Source: Crossaster papposus (lineage: Eukaryota > Echinodermata > Asteroidea > Velatida > Solasteridae). Taken from it: 64,000 bases of DNA. Of the stretch, positions 46,001 through 54,656 are shown one piece after another. The notes below the pieces were generated by a model. The model did no database searches. It worked only from the letters and a program-made list of their open reading frames with translations, and was not told the DNA's origin. Positions within the stretch are counted from its first letter, which is position 1. The number at the start of each line of letters is the position of its first letter. The stretch spans positions 1,178,001 to 1,242,000 of the forward strand of contig JBAIAA010000074.1 in the NCBI GenBank assembly GCA_037893245.1, in the 5' to 3' direction. Made by a program: the position numbers and the translations under genes.

Positions 46001-49000
46001 AACTACCCGGTAAAGCACACCCCTAGTTACAGGCCCATACGCAGGGGGTTGCGACGGGTGCGTACGCACCCCCAAAATTACTAAAAGGTCCACATTTTCC
46101 GGGGTAAATAATGGTATTTTGATGTACCGGTAGAAATAACTGTACTGGCACACGAACAATTTTGGTCTCATTTTTGGTCCCATCAGTAAAAATTCGCCCC
46201 CCAAATTACCAAAAGGTCCACATTTTCCGGGGTAAATAATTGTATTTTGATGTAGAATTAACGGTACTGGCACACACAAATTTGTAGTTCCATTTTTGTT
46301 CCCATCAGTAAAATTTCACACCCCCCTTAAAAAAATCCTGCATACGGGCCTGAGTTACATTACATTCATCCTTCATCTTTTGCAGAAGGCATCTCCACTG
46401 TCTCCCTTTCACCCTAAGGATGATGAGGAGATCTTTCCTCCTAAGTCTAAACCCATGAAGGATTACTCCAGGGAACCTCTCACCGGCAAGGCTAAGGTGG
46501 GTGCAAAGACTTCCCACCCACTTGAAAAAAACAGGAACAAAACTTAGATATTTAAAGGAAAATGCCAAAAATTTAGCTAAACCCTGGACATTTTATAGTG
46601 ACCAAGAAGAGAACAGTTTTCATCAGAGATTTTTTTAAAATGATTTTCAGCATGAAATAAGCTTTTGACACAATATTTCTCCATTGTTTCAGAAGGTAGT
46701 TTCATGATAGTTTACTTTTTGTGGAAATTTGGTTAGATTGCTTCTCTCACAAATAGCCTATCTGCCTGCAAGCTTTGAAGCAGATGACATTTGACTTGTG
46801 TTCGGATTGGACGCACGAGACTGGTTCAGTTTGATTTTGCACTACGCTGATTTGCATGATCTTGTGTTTGAAACCAACAGGCTCTTAGTTGCTATGCTGC
46901 AATCAAGTCTTGACTTATCAACAATTAGGGCTGTTCATTTTCAAATAATTTAGTATTCGATATTTAAAACTGCGTTATGACAATATATTAGAATATTCTA
47001 AACTCGGGCTAAAATGTTTGAATTTTTTTATCGAAATACGAAGTATCTTAATGGCGATGATATTAAACTTTATTTGTGGGTGAATATTTGTTGCTTGTAC
47101 CTGCTGATCTGTGTAACTTTCTGGTACGTGATTATTGAGTTTGATTCTCTGAAAAACCCTGTGCAATACAGTTGGTATAGCACTGGAAACTCTGGTGACC
47201 CGAGCCCTGGCAGGATTGTCCCGGCGCCGTCTGGGCCTGGGATTTGTCAAGCTCTTCGACTAAATACCTCTCCTCTAAAAGAGCAAGGCATTATGTGATG
47301 TGTAGCTCAAGCCCATGGCATCTTTATCACAATATAACAAAGGATTGTTTTTAATTTTTTTATTTTTTTCGAATATTTGACTGGCAAAATTCTATTCGAA
47401 TATTTGAAATTTGAATATTCGATATATTCTAAAAAGCAAACATTTATTTTATTAATATTTGTTTTGTTAACGAATATTCAAACTGGCAAAATGCTGATCG
47501 AATATTCGGTGGATATTCGATATATTCAAAACAGCCCTACCAGCAACCTCGTTAAAAGTGAAAATATTATGGAATTTTGAAAAATTTTCAGGAAACATCA
47601 CAAGGGACGTATCTAAAATTTGTATGAAATTGTTAAAACTCAATCAATCAATCAACTGTCCAAATTAGTTTCAATTTTTGTTATCAAATATGTAACCCTA
47701 AGCCGTTTTACCTCTAGTGTTCTTTATCGAAGAGGGGAAAAACCTTGTGTGGACTTGGCCAAGTCCACAGAAGGTTTCAGGTTTGTTCAAAGTGTGGACA
47801 TCTTTTGTTACCAAGTCCACACAAGGATAGCAAGGTTCGTACAAGAATAGTGTACTGGTCTCTGCAGCTGCATTTTGTGTCAGAAATTAGTTTTTGCTTC
47901 ACACCTCTTAGAGTTTTTTCCCTCTTTTTTTTGGTTTTGTTTTGCTTAGTTTTTTTTCTAGGTTGCTTGCTTGCCTGATATTTCAAATGAGTACCTTTAC
48001 AGACTCTCGGTTCTTTCTTCTCTAACTCTTGCAGTTGAATTCAACCCCAGACGACAGAGGGAAGGTGTCCCTCAACCAGGAGACAGAGAAGTCTCCCAAG
48101 AAGAGAGGACGGTCTCTCAAGGATCCAGCTAGTAGCTACAGCACCCCGACTAAACCCAGCTATGCTACCCCTAGAAAGAGAGTGAGTAATGACGATAGCT
48201 AGGCTGTACAAAGTGTTGTTTAACCCTAAAGCCTTTGGGTATCTTTACTAGAAAGTATCCCAAAATTCACCGATTTTGGTTATTCAAAAAAAAAAATGGT
48301 GTTGGTGACTGCTCAATGTGGAGGTATTCTGAATCCATCAAAATCCGGCAGTACCGCTATGCTTACAATCTTCAATCTATCAAAATTCCCCAGTTTGCAA
48401 TATGGAAGTTTTTTGAATCCTCCGAAATCTTCCAAAACATCCCAGGGGATTTTTGAGGTTCTCCCTAATTCTAGATTTTTTCTTCTAATTCTTGATTTTT
48501 TCTTCTAATTCTTGATTTTTCCTCCTAATTCTTGATTTTTCCTCCTACATTGTTGTAATTCTATATTTGTCCCCAATCCTTGATTGTTTTCCTATTTCTA
48601 TTTTTTTTCTCTAATTCTAGATTTTTTCCACAATCCTTGATTTTTTTTTCCTATTTCTTAATTTTTTTCTAATTTTAGATTTTTCCCAAAACCCTTGATT
48701 TCCCCCCTATCCTTGGAGTTTTCCCTACTTCTTTGTTTTTGCTGATTTTAAATTTTCCCCCATAATTCTTGATTTCACCCTTAATCCTTAATTTTTTTTA
48801 ACCAAACCATATTTGTTATCCCAATTCTAGATTTGTTCTCCAAATTCTAGATTTGTTCTCCAAATTCTAGATTTGTTCTCCCAATTCTTATTTTTTTCTC
48901 TAATTCTAGATTTTTTCCACAATCCTTGAATTTTTTTTCTATTTCTTTATTTCCCCCTATTTCTAGATTGTTCCAAATATTTTTTGATTTTCTCTCAATC

Positions 49001-51287
49001 CTTGAAGTTTTCCCTATTTCTTTGGGTTTTTTTATTTTAAATTTTTAAGAATTAGGGGAAAAAATCAAGAATTGGAGTAAAAATCCAGAATTAGGGAATT
49101 CTGGATTTTTACTCCAATTCTTGATTGTTTTCTTATTTCTTAATTTTTTCCTCTAATTCGTAATTTTTTCCCGTTTCTTTAAAAAAAAAATTCCCCTTAT
49201 TCTTGATTTGTTTTTCTCTTAATTCATATTTTTTTTCAATTCATGATTTTTCCCCCTAATCCCTGATATTTTTTTCCTATTTCTCAGCCTGCATCCAGTG
49301 CATTGGGTTCTCCAAGCAGTAAGAAGCAACCCAAGGGTAACGGCCTCTCCTTCAATTCCCTCGCGCTGTACAACAGCTTCCAGGCTCATCTTTCTGACAG
49401 GACGGAAGGCAAAAAGGAAGACATTCTACCCACCGATAAAAAGTAAGCCACAATAAATGTTGTTACTTTGGTTTCCTTTTTCTTTTTAACACAAGGCATA
49501 TATGGGCCTTAACAGCAACAAACTTTATTAATTAACCTGTTTGCTCCGGAGGACGTATACACGCAAAGTTTTCCCCAGATTCAAAACGGATGGCACTAAA
49601 CACGCCACGAGCAAGGTCTGTCAGCAGCGATCAAGGCCGGAAATGTGTGGGTGTGCTTCCCAGTACCATCGGCCTGAACCCGCCTCGGATCGAGTTTCGT
49701 TAAAAATAATCTCGCGCCTCGGCTCGGCGATGTTAAAATAATCCCGGCACGAACTGGTTAAGAGACTGCTGACAGCTTGTCCCCCAGATAGCGATTCACC
49801 TCCCTACTGAAGCTGGCCTGTTGCTTGGTATGTGGGCAGAAAGAGATCAGTTCCATATTTGGGCCATAAATGGCAAAAAGGACCTTTGATGACTGACCAA
49901 GTCTGATCTTCGTACCTCAACTGCCAGGTCGTGTGGTTGTACAGACTGCCAAAGTTCTTCATCTGACAGGGCTTTACTGGCAGCTAGAGTTGTCCCAGCA
50001 AAGTCACATGCATGCCTCCGATTGGCTGGCAATGTACTGAATCTTTTTGGGGGTTAACAGTGTCGGAACTGTCCACAAATTGTCATCAAAATATTTGACC
50101 TAATAATGGAGATTTTGCCTTGAAACTGCCCTGTTAAGCGCGACTTTTGCAGGAACTTCTTCCTCTTGTGTAAACAATGCAAACATTTGTCAGGTGCCCT
50201 GTTGATTTGTGTGCAGGTGCCAGTTGGTAGGGGCTAAGTTAGTAAGTCCTGTGTTGGTAAAAGCCTAGTTGCTGAGATGTCGAGTTACCATGTGCCAAAG
50301 CATGATACCTAACTACACTCAAGGAAAAAAGAAACGCACCACTGATTTTGTTGTATATAGTTTTGCCCGAATTTTGTGAAAGTCAAATGTATGTGTTTGA
50401 ATCCCATTATGTCCTTGACATTTTAGCCCAGTAATCTAATGTTTATTTCATTTTTAACAACAAAAACAAAACAAGTTAGCACCACCGCTCACAAAAGTGG
50501 CATTTACAGTTCAATAATTAACATGACCTCCATTCGCGTCAAGAACAGCTGTAATTCGTCGCCTCATGGATCGATAGTAATGTCATGTCGTGGATTCATG
50601 GATACAAGTGTTTTTGGCATCATTTTGGTGTCTTTTTATAGGCAAGGGTTGTGTTCAGTACTGGGGTGGCCAAACTCATCTCTAGGATACTCTCATGTGT
50701 AACATTAGCATAAAATGCACAAACAGTTTTGGAACTCACCCAAATCACTCAGCCGTAACGAGATAAATAAAGATCGACGTTTATCTCTAAATTGCTCAAA
50801 ATCTAGAACGTGTACCATTTTTAAAATGCCAGTTCCATTTCCTTAAACAAATTTTTACGTGTTGCGTTTATTTTTTCCTTGAGTGTACAAACATTTGTTA
50901 CCAACGAACAAACTATTCTATCTAACTTTTTAACTTTTTTTGTCTCTGTCCATTTTGTCTCTGAAGAAGATCTTGTTAAGATCGAAATATGAGGCTCTCT
51001 TAACTAATTTGATTTAACTATCTAACTGTCTAACTAATGAACGAATGGATAAAGGATCCAATGAACCAATGGATAGAGAGACATGGTGATTTCTTGAGCC
51101 TCTACTCGCAGCTAAACATTGAATTTATTTGAAGAGCGCAGGGAGTGCAACCTTGAGTCATTGTTTGTTTGTTTTATATCCACACAGGATTGGTTTTATC
51201 GGGCTGGGTGTGATGGGCACAGGCATGGCTATGAACCTGATCAAAACAGGTCATAAGGTCACGGTGTGGAACAGAACTGCAGCAAAG
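36203..51287 (+). CDS. GLYR1: GLYR1/NPAC (PWWP nuclear factor, glyoxylate reductase 1 homologue), exons 1-8, 3' end outside window
   Basis: Exons: 36203-36318, 39811-39847, 41533-41615, 44927-45059, 46386-46496, 48035-48181, 49288-49442 and 51188-51287 (882 nt, 294 codons). All join in frame with GT..AG. The N-terminus [17 protein letters not shown] is acidic. A PWWP domain spans about 34-122, with [32 protein letters not shown] and a C-terminal helix [14 protein letters not shown] basic Ser/Pro/Lys linker follows, with an AT-hook-like KKRGRSLKD (182-190). The Rossmann start is [29 protein letters not shown] (262-294), the GxGxxG of beta-hydroxyacid dehydrogenases. In animals the protein binds H3K36me3 nucleosomes and stimulates KDM1B/LSD2. 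The remaining dehydrogenase exons are not in the window, so intron 8 exceeds 12.7 kb and would contain the antisense gene at 53100. Start chosen at AAAATGGCG; in-frame ATGs at 36092 and nearby could extend it. Confidence 0.93.
36461..36855. mobile_element. MITE in GLYR1 intron 1, AATATAAGCCACTTTGG ends
   Basis: AATATAAGCCACTTTGGAGTTCC..GCGCATGTGCACA is inverted with TGTGCGCATGTGCAG..GGAATACCAAATTGGCTTATTA. It is the same family as 25459-25886. Confidence 0.75.
36888..37225. mobile_element. AAAGGTAGGATACACC-family MITE, eroded ends, in GLYR1 intron 1
   Basis: AGGATACCACATTGGTAATT starts it and GCAAATGGTGTATCCACCT ends it. Landmarks GATGGATGCCGAGAATAAAA and GGCGTCGAGCAGTTCTT lie between, in the opposite orientation to the copy at 3246. 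Confidence 0.85.
37330..38417. mobile_element. Foldback element in GLYR1 intron 1, 8-bp target duplication CTTGTGAC
   Basis: CTTGTGAC flanks both sides (37322-37329 and 38418-38425). The arms are about 320-340 bp: GGTCCTACTATTCACCGACA / TGTCGGTGAATAGTAGGACC, and AACCTCAAGCACAATGACAC / GTGTCATTGTGCTTGAGGTT. They include GCCGCCATCTTGCCTTCACG and its reverse, and CAGAGGGCGCCCTGTACGGT and its reverse. The loop holds an unrelated repeat (37671-37972). No transposase is recognised. Confidence 0.9.
37671..37972. repeat. ATT microsatellite plus interspersed repeat in the foldback loop
   Basis: (ATT) repeats at 37671-37690 are followed by a segment with AGGAACACCGGGGCAAACCC, CTTAGCGATAAGTGTTCTGG and ACGTCCCATCCGAAGGACGA. 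I recognise this as a repeat type common in marine invertebrate genomes, but I cannot assign it to a named family. Confidence 0.55.
38483..38535 (+). repeat. Short interspersed repeat, also at 47706-47766
   Basis: TTTTACCTCTA, then CTTTTTATCTAAAAAGGG and GAAACCTTGTGTAAACGTG, match a segment in GLYR1 intron 5 (TTTTACCTCTAGTGTTCTTT...AAACCTTGTGTGGACTTGG). Confidence 0.5.
38799..38903. mobile_element. 105-bp hairpin, GCTGTACTGTACC ends
   Basis: GCTGTACTGTACCGTTTCCG..TGTACCGG at the left is inverted with CCGGTACACGGGAACGCTAC..AGTACAGC at the right. A second inner palindrome is TTTCCTGAAGGAAA. Confidence 0.75.
39399..39647. mobile_element. TTAACCAGTTCGCG MITE (copy 1), GLYR1 intron 1
   Basis: TTAACCAGTTCGCGATGGGA at the left and CGGTGCGAACTGGTTAA at the right are inverted, with TTAA at each edge. 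The interior has ACTCGATCCGAGGCGGGTT, GCACACCCACGCATTTCCGG and GGGGAAAACTTTGCGTTTA. Confidence 0.85.
39976..40006 (+). repeat. Poly-G tract, about 30 bp, GLYR1 intron 2
   Basis: An uninterrupted G run about 130 bp downstream of the exon 2 donor. Confidence 0.9.
40212..40787. mobile_element. hAT-like MITE, TAGTGCTGGGAC ends, GLYR1 intron 2
   Basis: TAGTGCTGGGACTCAAAACC and GATTTGTCCCAGCACTA are inverted ends, followed inward by CGAATATTCGGTTATTCGAA-type words at both sides. TAGTGCTGGGAC-like ends are typical of hAT non-autonomous elements. I did not find a clean 8-bp duplication. Confidence 0.7.
40961..41175. mobile_element. AAAGGTAGGATACACC-family MITE, right part missing
   Basis: TTAAAGGTAGGATACACCAT starts it, followed by GGTAATTATCATGAATAGGT and CCGCTGTCGAGCAGTGATTC. 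It ends about 20 bp before the next TTAACCAG element. Confidence 0.85.
41194..41435. mobile_element. TTAACCAGTTCGCG MITE (copy 2), GLYR1 intron 2
   Basis: TTAACCAGTTCGCGCCGGGA and CCGGCGCGAACTGGTTAA form near-perfect ends. This is the best-preserved copy and lies about 100 bp before exon 3. Confidence 0.88.
41647..41889. mobile_element. TTAACCAGTT MITE (copy 3), GLYR1 intron 3
   Basis: TTAACCAGTTTGGCCAGGAT at the left and AATGTGAGCTGGTTATAA at the right. The interior matches copies 1 and 2 (CTCGATCCGAGACGGGTTCA). It is more diverged and lies about 30 bp after exon 3. Confidence 0.8.
41890..43439. other. GLYR1 intron 3; hairpin at 42861-42951
   Basis: The hairpin GATAACGTACCAGGTTGGGG ... CCCAACCGGTCCGTTATC has arms of about 40 bases, with GGACC..GGTCC near the loop. 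A 'tcctgaatcctttagaatcc' trace near 41926 recalls the GAATCCATCAAAATCC MITE family. No gene is seen. Confidence 0.55.
43440..43590. mobile_element. AAAGGTAGGATACACC-family MITE fragment
   Basis: TTACAGGATATCTAGCGCAA, TCATTTTGCTGGATGCCTAC and ATAAGATATTTC occur in family order; both ends are missing. Confidence 0.8.
43962..44219 (+). repeat. 12-bp minisatellite (TGTGACTGGACC), about 21 units, GLYR1 intron 3
   Basis: The first units have TT for CC (GACTTGTGACTGGACTTG), then about 18 identical GGACCTGTGACT units follow, ending in TGTGACTGTGACTC. The very high identity implies recent expansion. It reads through without stops in two frames only because the unit is a multiple of three; it is not a gene. 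Confidence 0.97.
45310..45760 (+). repeat. Tandem repeat of about 157 bp, three diverged units, GLYR1 intron 4
   Basis: AATCAAACTTGGGTCATG occurs near 45344, 45500 and 45657. Each is followed by a 'gcaat(a)atgt(c)aacctt(c/t)atat' piece and by 'gtactaaggtc..ggtcattt'. Confidence 0.75.
46030..46352. mobile_element. MITE with CAGGCCCATACGCAGG ends (copy 2), GLYR1 intron 4
   Basis: CAGGCCCATACGCAGG at the left is inverted with CCTGCATACGGGCCTG at the right. Two copies of AAAGGTCCACATTTTCCGG are inside, as at 4967. It lies 33 bp before exon 5. Confidence 0.85.
46927..47538. mobile_element. MITE with AGGGCTGTT ends, GLYR1 intron 5
   Basis: AGGGCTGTTCATTTTCAAAT at the left and TATTCAAAACAGCCCT at the right are inverted. 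GAATATTCG-type words recur near both ends, as in the element at 40212. Probably hAT-related. Confidence 0.65.
48220..48464. mobile_element. MITE, TTTAACCCTAA end, GAATCCATCAAAATCC family, GLYR1 intron 6
   Basis: It starts TTTAACCCTAAAGCCTTTGG..GGTATCTTTACTAGAAAGTA and continues with GGAGGTATTCTGAATCCATC and GCAGTACCGCTATG, in the same order as 51436. The right end is eroded. Confidence 0.65.
48465..49285 (+). repeat. Degenerate T-rich tandem array, unit like CTAATTCTTGATTTTTTCC, GLYR1 intron 6
   Basis: Words such as AATTCTTGATTTTT, ATTCTAGATTTTTTCC and ATCCTTGATTTTTT recur dozens of times at 18-22 bp spacing right up to the exon 7 acceptor. A short stretch (49044-49105) is inverted (AATCAAGAATTGGAGTAAAA). 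Confidence 0.8.
49532..49761. mobile_element. TTAACCAGTTCGCG MITE (copy 4, reverse orientation), GLYR1 intron 7
   Basis: TTAACCTGTTTGCTCCGGAG at the left and CCGGCACGAACTGGTTAA at the right. The interior has ACCCGCCTCGGATCGAGTTT, the reverse complement of that in copies 1-3. Confidence 0.85.
50316..50885 (-). mobile_element. Tc1/mariner-type remnant, GLYR1 intron 7
   Basis: CACTCAAGGAAAAAAGAAAC at the left and TTATTTTTTCCTTGAGTG at the right are inverted, with TA at both edges. On the minus strand, about 50511-50575 encodes [20 protein letters not shown] then Y and a stop, which is the usual C-terminus of Tc1-type transposases. The rest of the transposase is deleted or decayed. Confidence 0.75.
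50955..51020 (+). mobile_element. Penelope-like element 3' terminus (short copy)
   Basis: CTCTGAAGAAGATCTTGTTA..AGATCGAAATATGAGGC..TTAACTAATTTGATTT matches the terminus at 20497-20555. Almost nothing upstream is retained, as expected of a 5'-truncated insertion. Confidence 0.65.
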
Positions 51288-51435
51288 GTCAGTCATGTAG
51301 TCTCGTTACAAATACACAAGCACATACATGCTTTAATCAATGTACGCTGAACCATTTCATTGTATATTAAGAAGTTGTGCAGTGACTTTTTTGAGTCTGG
51401 AAATAAGGCCAGCTTGGGAGTGCACACTTTATTTA

Positions 51436-51692
51436 TTAACCATAACCCATAGGTATCTTTACTATAAAGTATCCTGAATCTGCCAAAATCCACCAATTTT
51501 GTCGCGCACACAAATGTTGGTGCTCAATATGGAGGTAATCCTGAATCCATCAAAATCCTGCAGTACCGCTAGGTTTACAGTCCTCAATCCATAAAAAACA
51601 ACCAGTTTTTAATATGGAGGTATCCCGAATCCGCTGACATTCTCCAAAATAAAGGTATGGATTTTAATGGATTCAGGGAGGTTAGGGTTAAT
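51436..51692. mobile_element. MITE, TTAACC..GGTTAGGGTTAA ends, GAATCCATCAAAATCC family
   Basis: Starts TTAACCATAACCCATAGG and ends GGAGGTTAGGGTTAA. It lies 150 bp after GLYR1 exon 8. The same internal order (CTTTACTA, GAATCCATCAAAATCC, GCAGTACCGCTA) is found at 48220. Confidence 0.8.
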
Positions 51693-52249
51693 TTAATTAA
51701 TGATTTTTCCTCGCTTGCTCAGAAAATACACAGGTTCCAAAAAAACCTTTACAGAATGGTCAAATCCTTTACAGATATTCTATAATTTATATAAATTGCA
51801 CACTCATTATTGTATTAAATTATAATTTAGGAATGAAATTGCCTTTTTTAAATATATCATTTTGACCAAAGTGTTAGGAAAGCAATAGCTGTATTTTCTA
51901 CAAAAAAAAAGACAGTTCTTCAAAAATAACTCAGAAATTTGACTGCTTTAAATCAGGGTTAAGTAAAACTACCCTTCCTCGGTGATTTGTGGAATGGTCT
52001 ACCTACATGTACTTGTTTACCAGTATTTACCCATGGAAATCTACCCCCCCCCCCCCCCCTCTAGGAAACCTTAAAATCAGCTGCAACTTGGGAATGAATA
52101 TGACACCCTGACTGCAGAGAAAAAAATGCTCAAGGCGACAGAATGTTGGCAAAAACAAGTAAATAACGGTGCTAATAACTAAGTGTTGGCATCTTGTAGT
52201 GGTTGAATTATCAAAACAGAAATATTTTACTGAATAAAAAAAACTTTTT

Positions 52250-52316
52250 TGGGATGAAAAATAATCCCGCCAGTGGTCTCGGTAACTTGAAAATAAACCT
52301 GGCAATAACTGGTTAA
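52250..52316. mobile_element. Fragment of the TTAACCAGTT family
   Basis: AAAATAATCCCGCCAGTGG and GGCAATAACTGGTTAAT look like a heavily decayed right end. Confidence 0.4.
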
Positions 52317-52714
52317 TATAGGGGAACGGTAATTGTTTACCATATCATAAGCCAAAGGCGTTACCTGCTTGGATGGAATTACACTATGTTGTAATGCACT
52401 ATGCACTGTGGAAGTGATCGGCCAGGTGCTATTGTGGGCGTGGCCTACTGGATCAGTGTATTGAGCAATCCATGTAAGCTCCGCCTTATTATATCTTGGC
52501 CAATCAAAGTTGCGATCAAGTCTAAGTTAGAATAATCAAATACTAAATTATTCATAAATTCATTCGGTACAAAAATTGTGCTATTCTAGGTCCTATTGCT
52601 TTGAGCTGTTTAGCCACACAATATTTCAGAGCATTGCTAAAAAATCTATGCAAATGACATAAATACACTGAAATATTTGGACATTCGATCATCGACCGAA
52701 TATTCAAATAAATT

Positions 52715-52976
52715 TGTACCCGGTTTGAAGCTGCTAAGCACAACAGTTTTCTGAGCAGGAATATTCTTTAGGCAAATATATATAATATTGGCAAAAATAT
52801 TGTTACGAAATTTTCAGGTCATAGTGTACAATGTGTAGTTTGTGACTGGTATTCAGCTGCTTTTTGCTTAACAATAAAAGTAAATGGAGTTTTGGCTGGT
52901 ATCCTGATTTTACTAAGCAAGATTTTGTTTGTACTACAGAAATTTGTGCGCTTAGCAGCTCCATGAAATTAGCCCC
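52715..52976. mobile_element. MITE, GCTGCTAAGCA family
   Basis: TTTGAAGCTGCTAAGCACAA at the left is inverted with TGCGCTTAGCAGCTCCATGA..AATTAGCCCC at the right. The interior resembles the elements at 2089 and 18342. It lies 120 bp beyond the stop codon of the vasorin-like gene. Confidence 0.75.
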
Positions 52977-53099
52977 AGTTCAAAACTTTTGCAGCCATAT
53001 TTGTGGCATTTTGCATGCCCTCAAGCAAAACATGTGAAACAAAAGAACGCACACCCAGAGATGGCCGAATTGCAAGAGCTCTATCTTGTATTACTACCG

Positions 53100-54656
53100 C
53101 TAGCACTGTATAACCTCTATTTCTGGTCGTTCCGGCTCGGTTTTATCCTTGACCAAGCGATTGTTTTCAAAGTCGTCTTCGTGAGATGAGTCGCCATCTC
53201 CGTCCCCTCGCTGGGACAGTCCCTCGGTCTCCTCCGCAACTTGTTGGGATGTTACAGATTCAGTTTCCGCGCGCGTAGTTGAGCCGACAAACCAGGCCCC
53301 GTTGGGATTGACAATGTCCTCGTTGCTGGCGCTTGTGACCAGAATGAGGGGAAGGTTGTTCCCCTGAGTTGGCTCCTCTCCCTCCTCGATTGGTAGATCG
53401 TGCACCGACGATGCTGGGGATCCTGTTGATCCATAGGTGGGATTATCAACTTGGACAATATTCGGCGGGGTGTGCCGGCGCCGTCGAGGAAGCAGCCTGA
53501 TCCCCCTACGACGTGACACGTAGAGAGCCAGCACGGCCAGGATTAAGACGATGCAGATAGAGAGAATGATGGCGAAAATTGTCATGACCGTTTTGGTCCG
53601 ATTCTGATCGTTGCCACTATCTAAGAACAACGTCGGTCGTTGAGGAGTCTTGTTGTCCGGCGAGTCCTCGGTGGTACTCAGTACCGGATCAGTCTTCTGA
53701 TACAAGCACACTTCCTCGATTAAGCTACCGGGCGACTTCGCGTACGAGGTGGGCATGCCGTATCCGTACGCCTGCACGCAAATCTTGTACAGCGTGTTTG
53801 GGCGAAGGCCCGAAAGTTTGTGCGTCGTACAGGTCCCGTCCAGCCATTCCCGTTCCACTATCGGACTGGTTCCCGTCGGGTTCTCCACGGATTTGATGCG
53901 GAAATCCATCACGTCCCTGTCGATGCTCCACTGGACTGCGATGTGGTAACCGGACACCTCGCCGACTCGCAGGCTAAGCCAGTCGCCCCGGTGCCATTTG
54001 CAATATTCGCCGCCGAACCCCGTTGGACACTCGCACCATCCAGACACCGCGACACCTGGGTGACAAGTTCCTCCGTTTTGGCAGGGTTCCCCATCGCAGA
54101 AGCCGCCGTGCCTAGCACGTCTCTTCTCTTTTTGATGGCAATCTGTTACCCCTGAGTGTATAATTCTTACGGGTTTTCCGCCAATTTGCTTGGGGAAGGA
54201 GCACGTCGTGCCTTCCAAGTTCAAAACTTGAAGGGATACCGTTGCCTCCATACTTTTCGACATTTCCAACTCTGATTTCAAATTGCAATCACATCGTAAA
54301 GGATTATGCGACAAGTCCAGCACTCGCAATCTCAACAACTGCCGAAATGTTTCACCTGTAATGTTAGCAATCTCGTTGCTGTGGAGATACAATTCTTTCA
54401 GGTGGACCAATCTGGAAATGTCTTCCCCTCTCATGTTCGTTACCCTGTTGCTGTCGAGAATGAGTCTTCTTGTTTTCGGCGAGACGGGTGGTATTGTCTC
54501 CAGCCCCGTGTATCCGCAATCAACGACGTAACCCCGACGACACACGCACATCCTCGGGCAGTCGCGGTTCACTGTGGCCAATCTGCGGTGGACACGATTG
54601 CTTGCGACACAGATCAAGTAGCCAATGAGCATCAGAAGCAGAAGTTGTTGTGACAT
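53100..54656 (-). CDS. VASN-like: Vasorin-like single-pass membrane protein (LRR-EGF-FN3-TM), single exon
   Basis: 518 residues, ATG at 54656, stop TAG at 53100. It starts with a signal peptide, MSQQLLLLMLIGYLICVASN. The LRRNT cysteine cap is C33-C47 (CPRMCVCRRGYVVDC), followed by three leucine-rich repeats (about 63-117: RRLILDSNRV, LKELYLHSNEI, LRVLDLSHNPL). The LRRCT cap is RCDCNLKSEL to C173. The EGF module is 187-219 (CDGEPCQNGGTCHPG..CECPTGFGGEYC) and the FN3 domain about 224-317 (LSGLRPNTLYKICVQAYG). A transmembrane helix lies at about 357-380, then a basic anchor (RRR, RRRRR) and an acidic tail with NPTY (405-408). N-glycosylation sequons are at N98, N335 and N352. The order matches vasorin, which sheds and binds TGF-beta, but vasorin has about ten LRRs against three here, so this may be a lineage-specific relative. 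GC-rich coding sequence without introns. Confidence 0.85.
   Translation of the reverse strand: MSQQLLLLMLIGYLICVASNRVHRRLATVNRDCPRMCVCRRGYVVDCGYTGLETIPPVSPKTRRLILDSNRVTNMRGEDISRLVHLKELYLHSNEIANITGETFRQLLRLRVLDLSHNPLRCDCNLKSELEMSKSMEATVSLQVLNLEGTTCSFPKQIGGKPVRIIHSGVTDCHQKEKRRARHGGFCDGEPCQNGGTCHPGVAVSGWCECPTGFGGEYCKWHRGDWLSLRVGEVSGYHIAVQWSIDRDVMDFRIKSVENPTGTSPIVEREWLDGTCTTHKLSGLRPNTLYKICVQAYGYGMPTSYAKSPGSLIEEVCLYQKTDPVLSTTEDSPDNKTPQRPTLFLDSGNDQNRTKTVMTIFAIILSICIVLILAVLALYVSRRRGIRLLPRRRRHTPPNIVQVDNPTYGSTGSPASSVHDLPIEEGEEPTQGNNLPLILVTSASNEDIVNPNGAWFVGSTTRAETESVTSQQVAEETEGLSQRGDGDGDSSHEDDFENNRLVKDKTEPERPEIEVIQC

Noticed and set aside
46975-47298. Overlapping frames on both strands
   Set aside because: They are inside the AGGGCTGTT-end MITE and show no protein family features.
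53725-54653. Several frames of 66-115 codons on both strands within the vasorin-like gene
   Set aside because: They overlap a clearly coding 518-codon frame with ordered domains; the others lack any.
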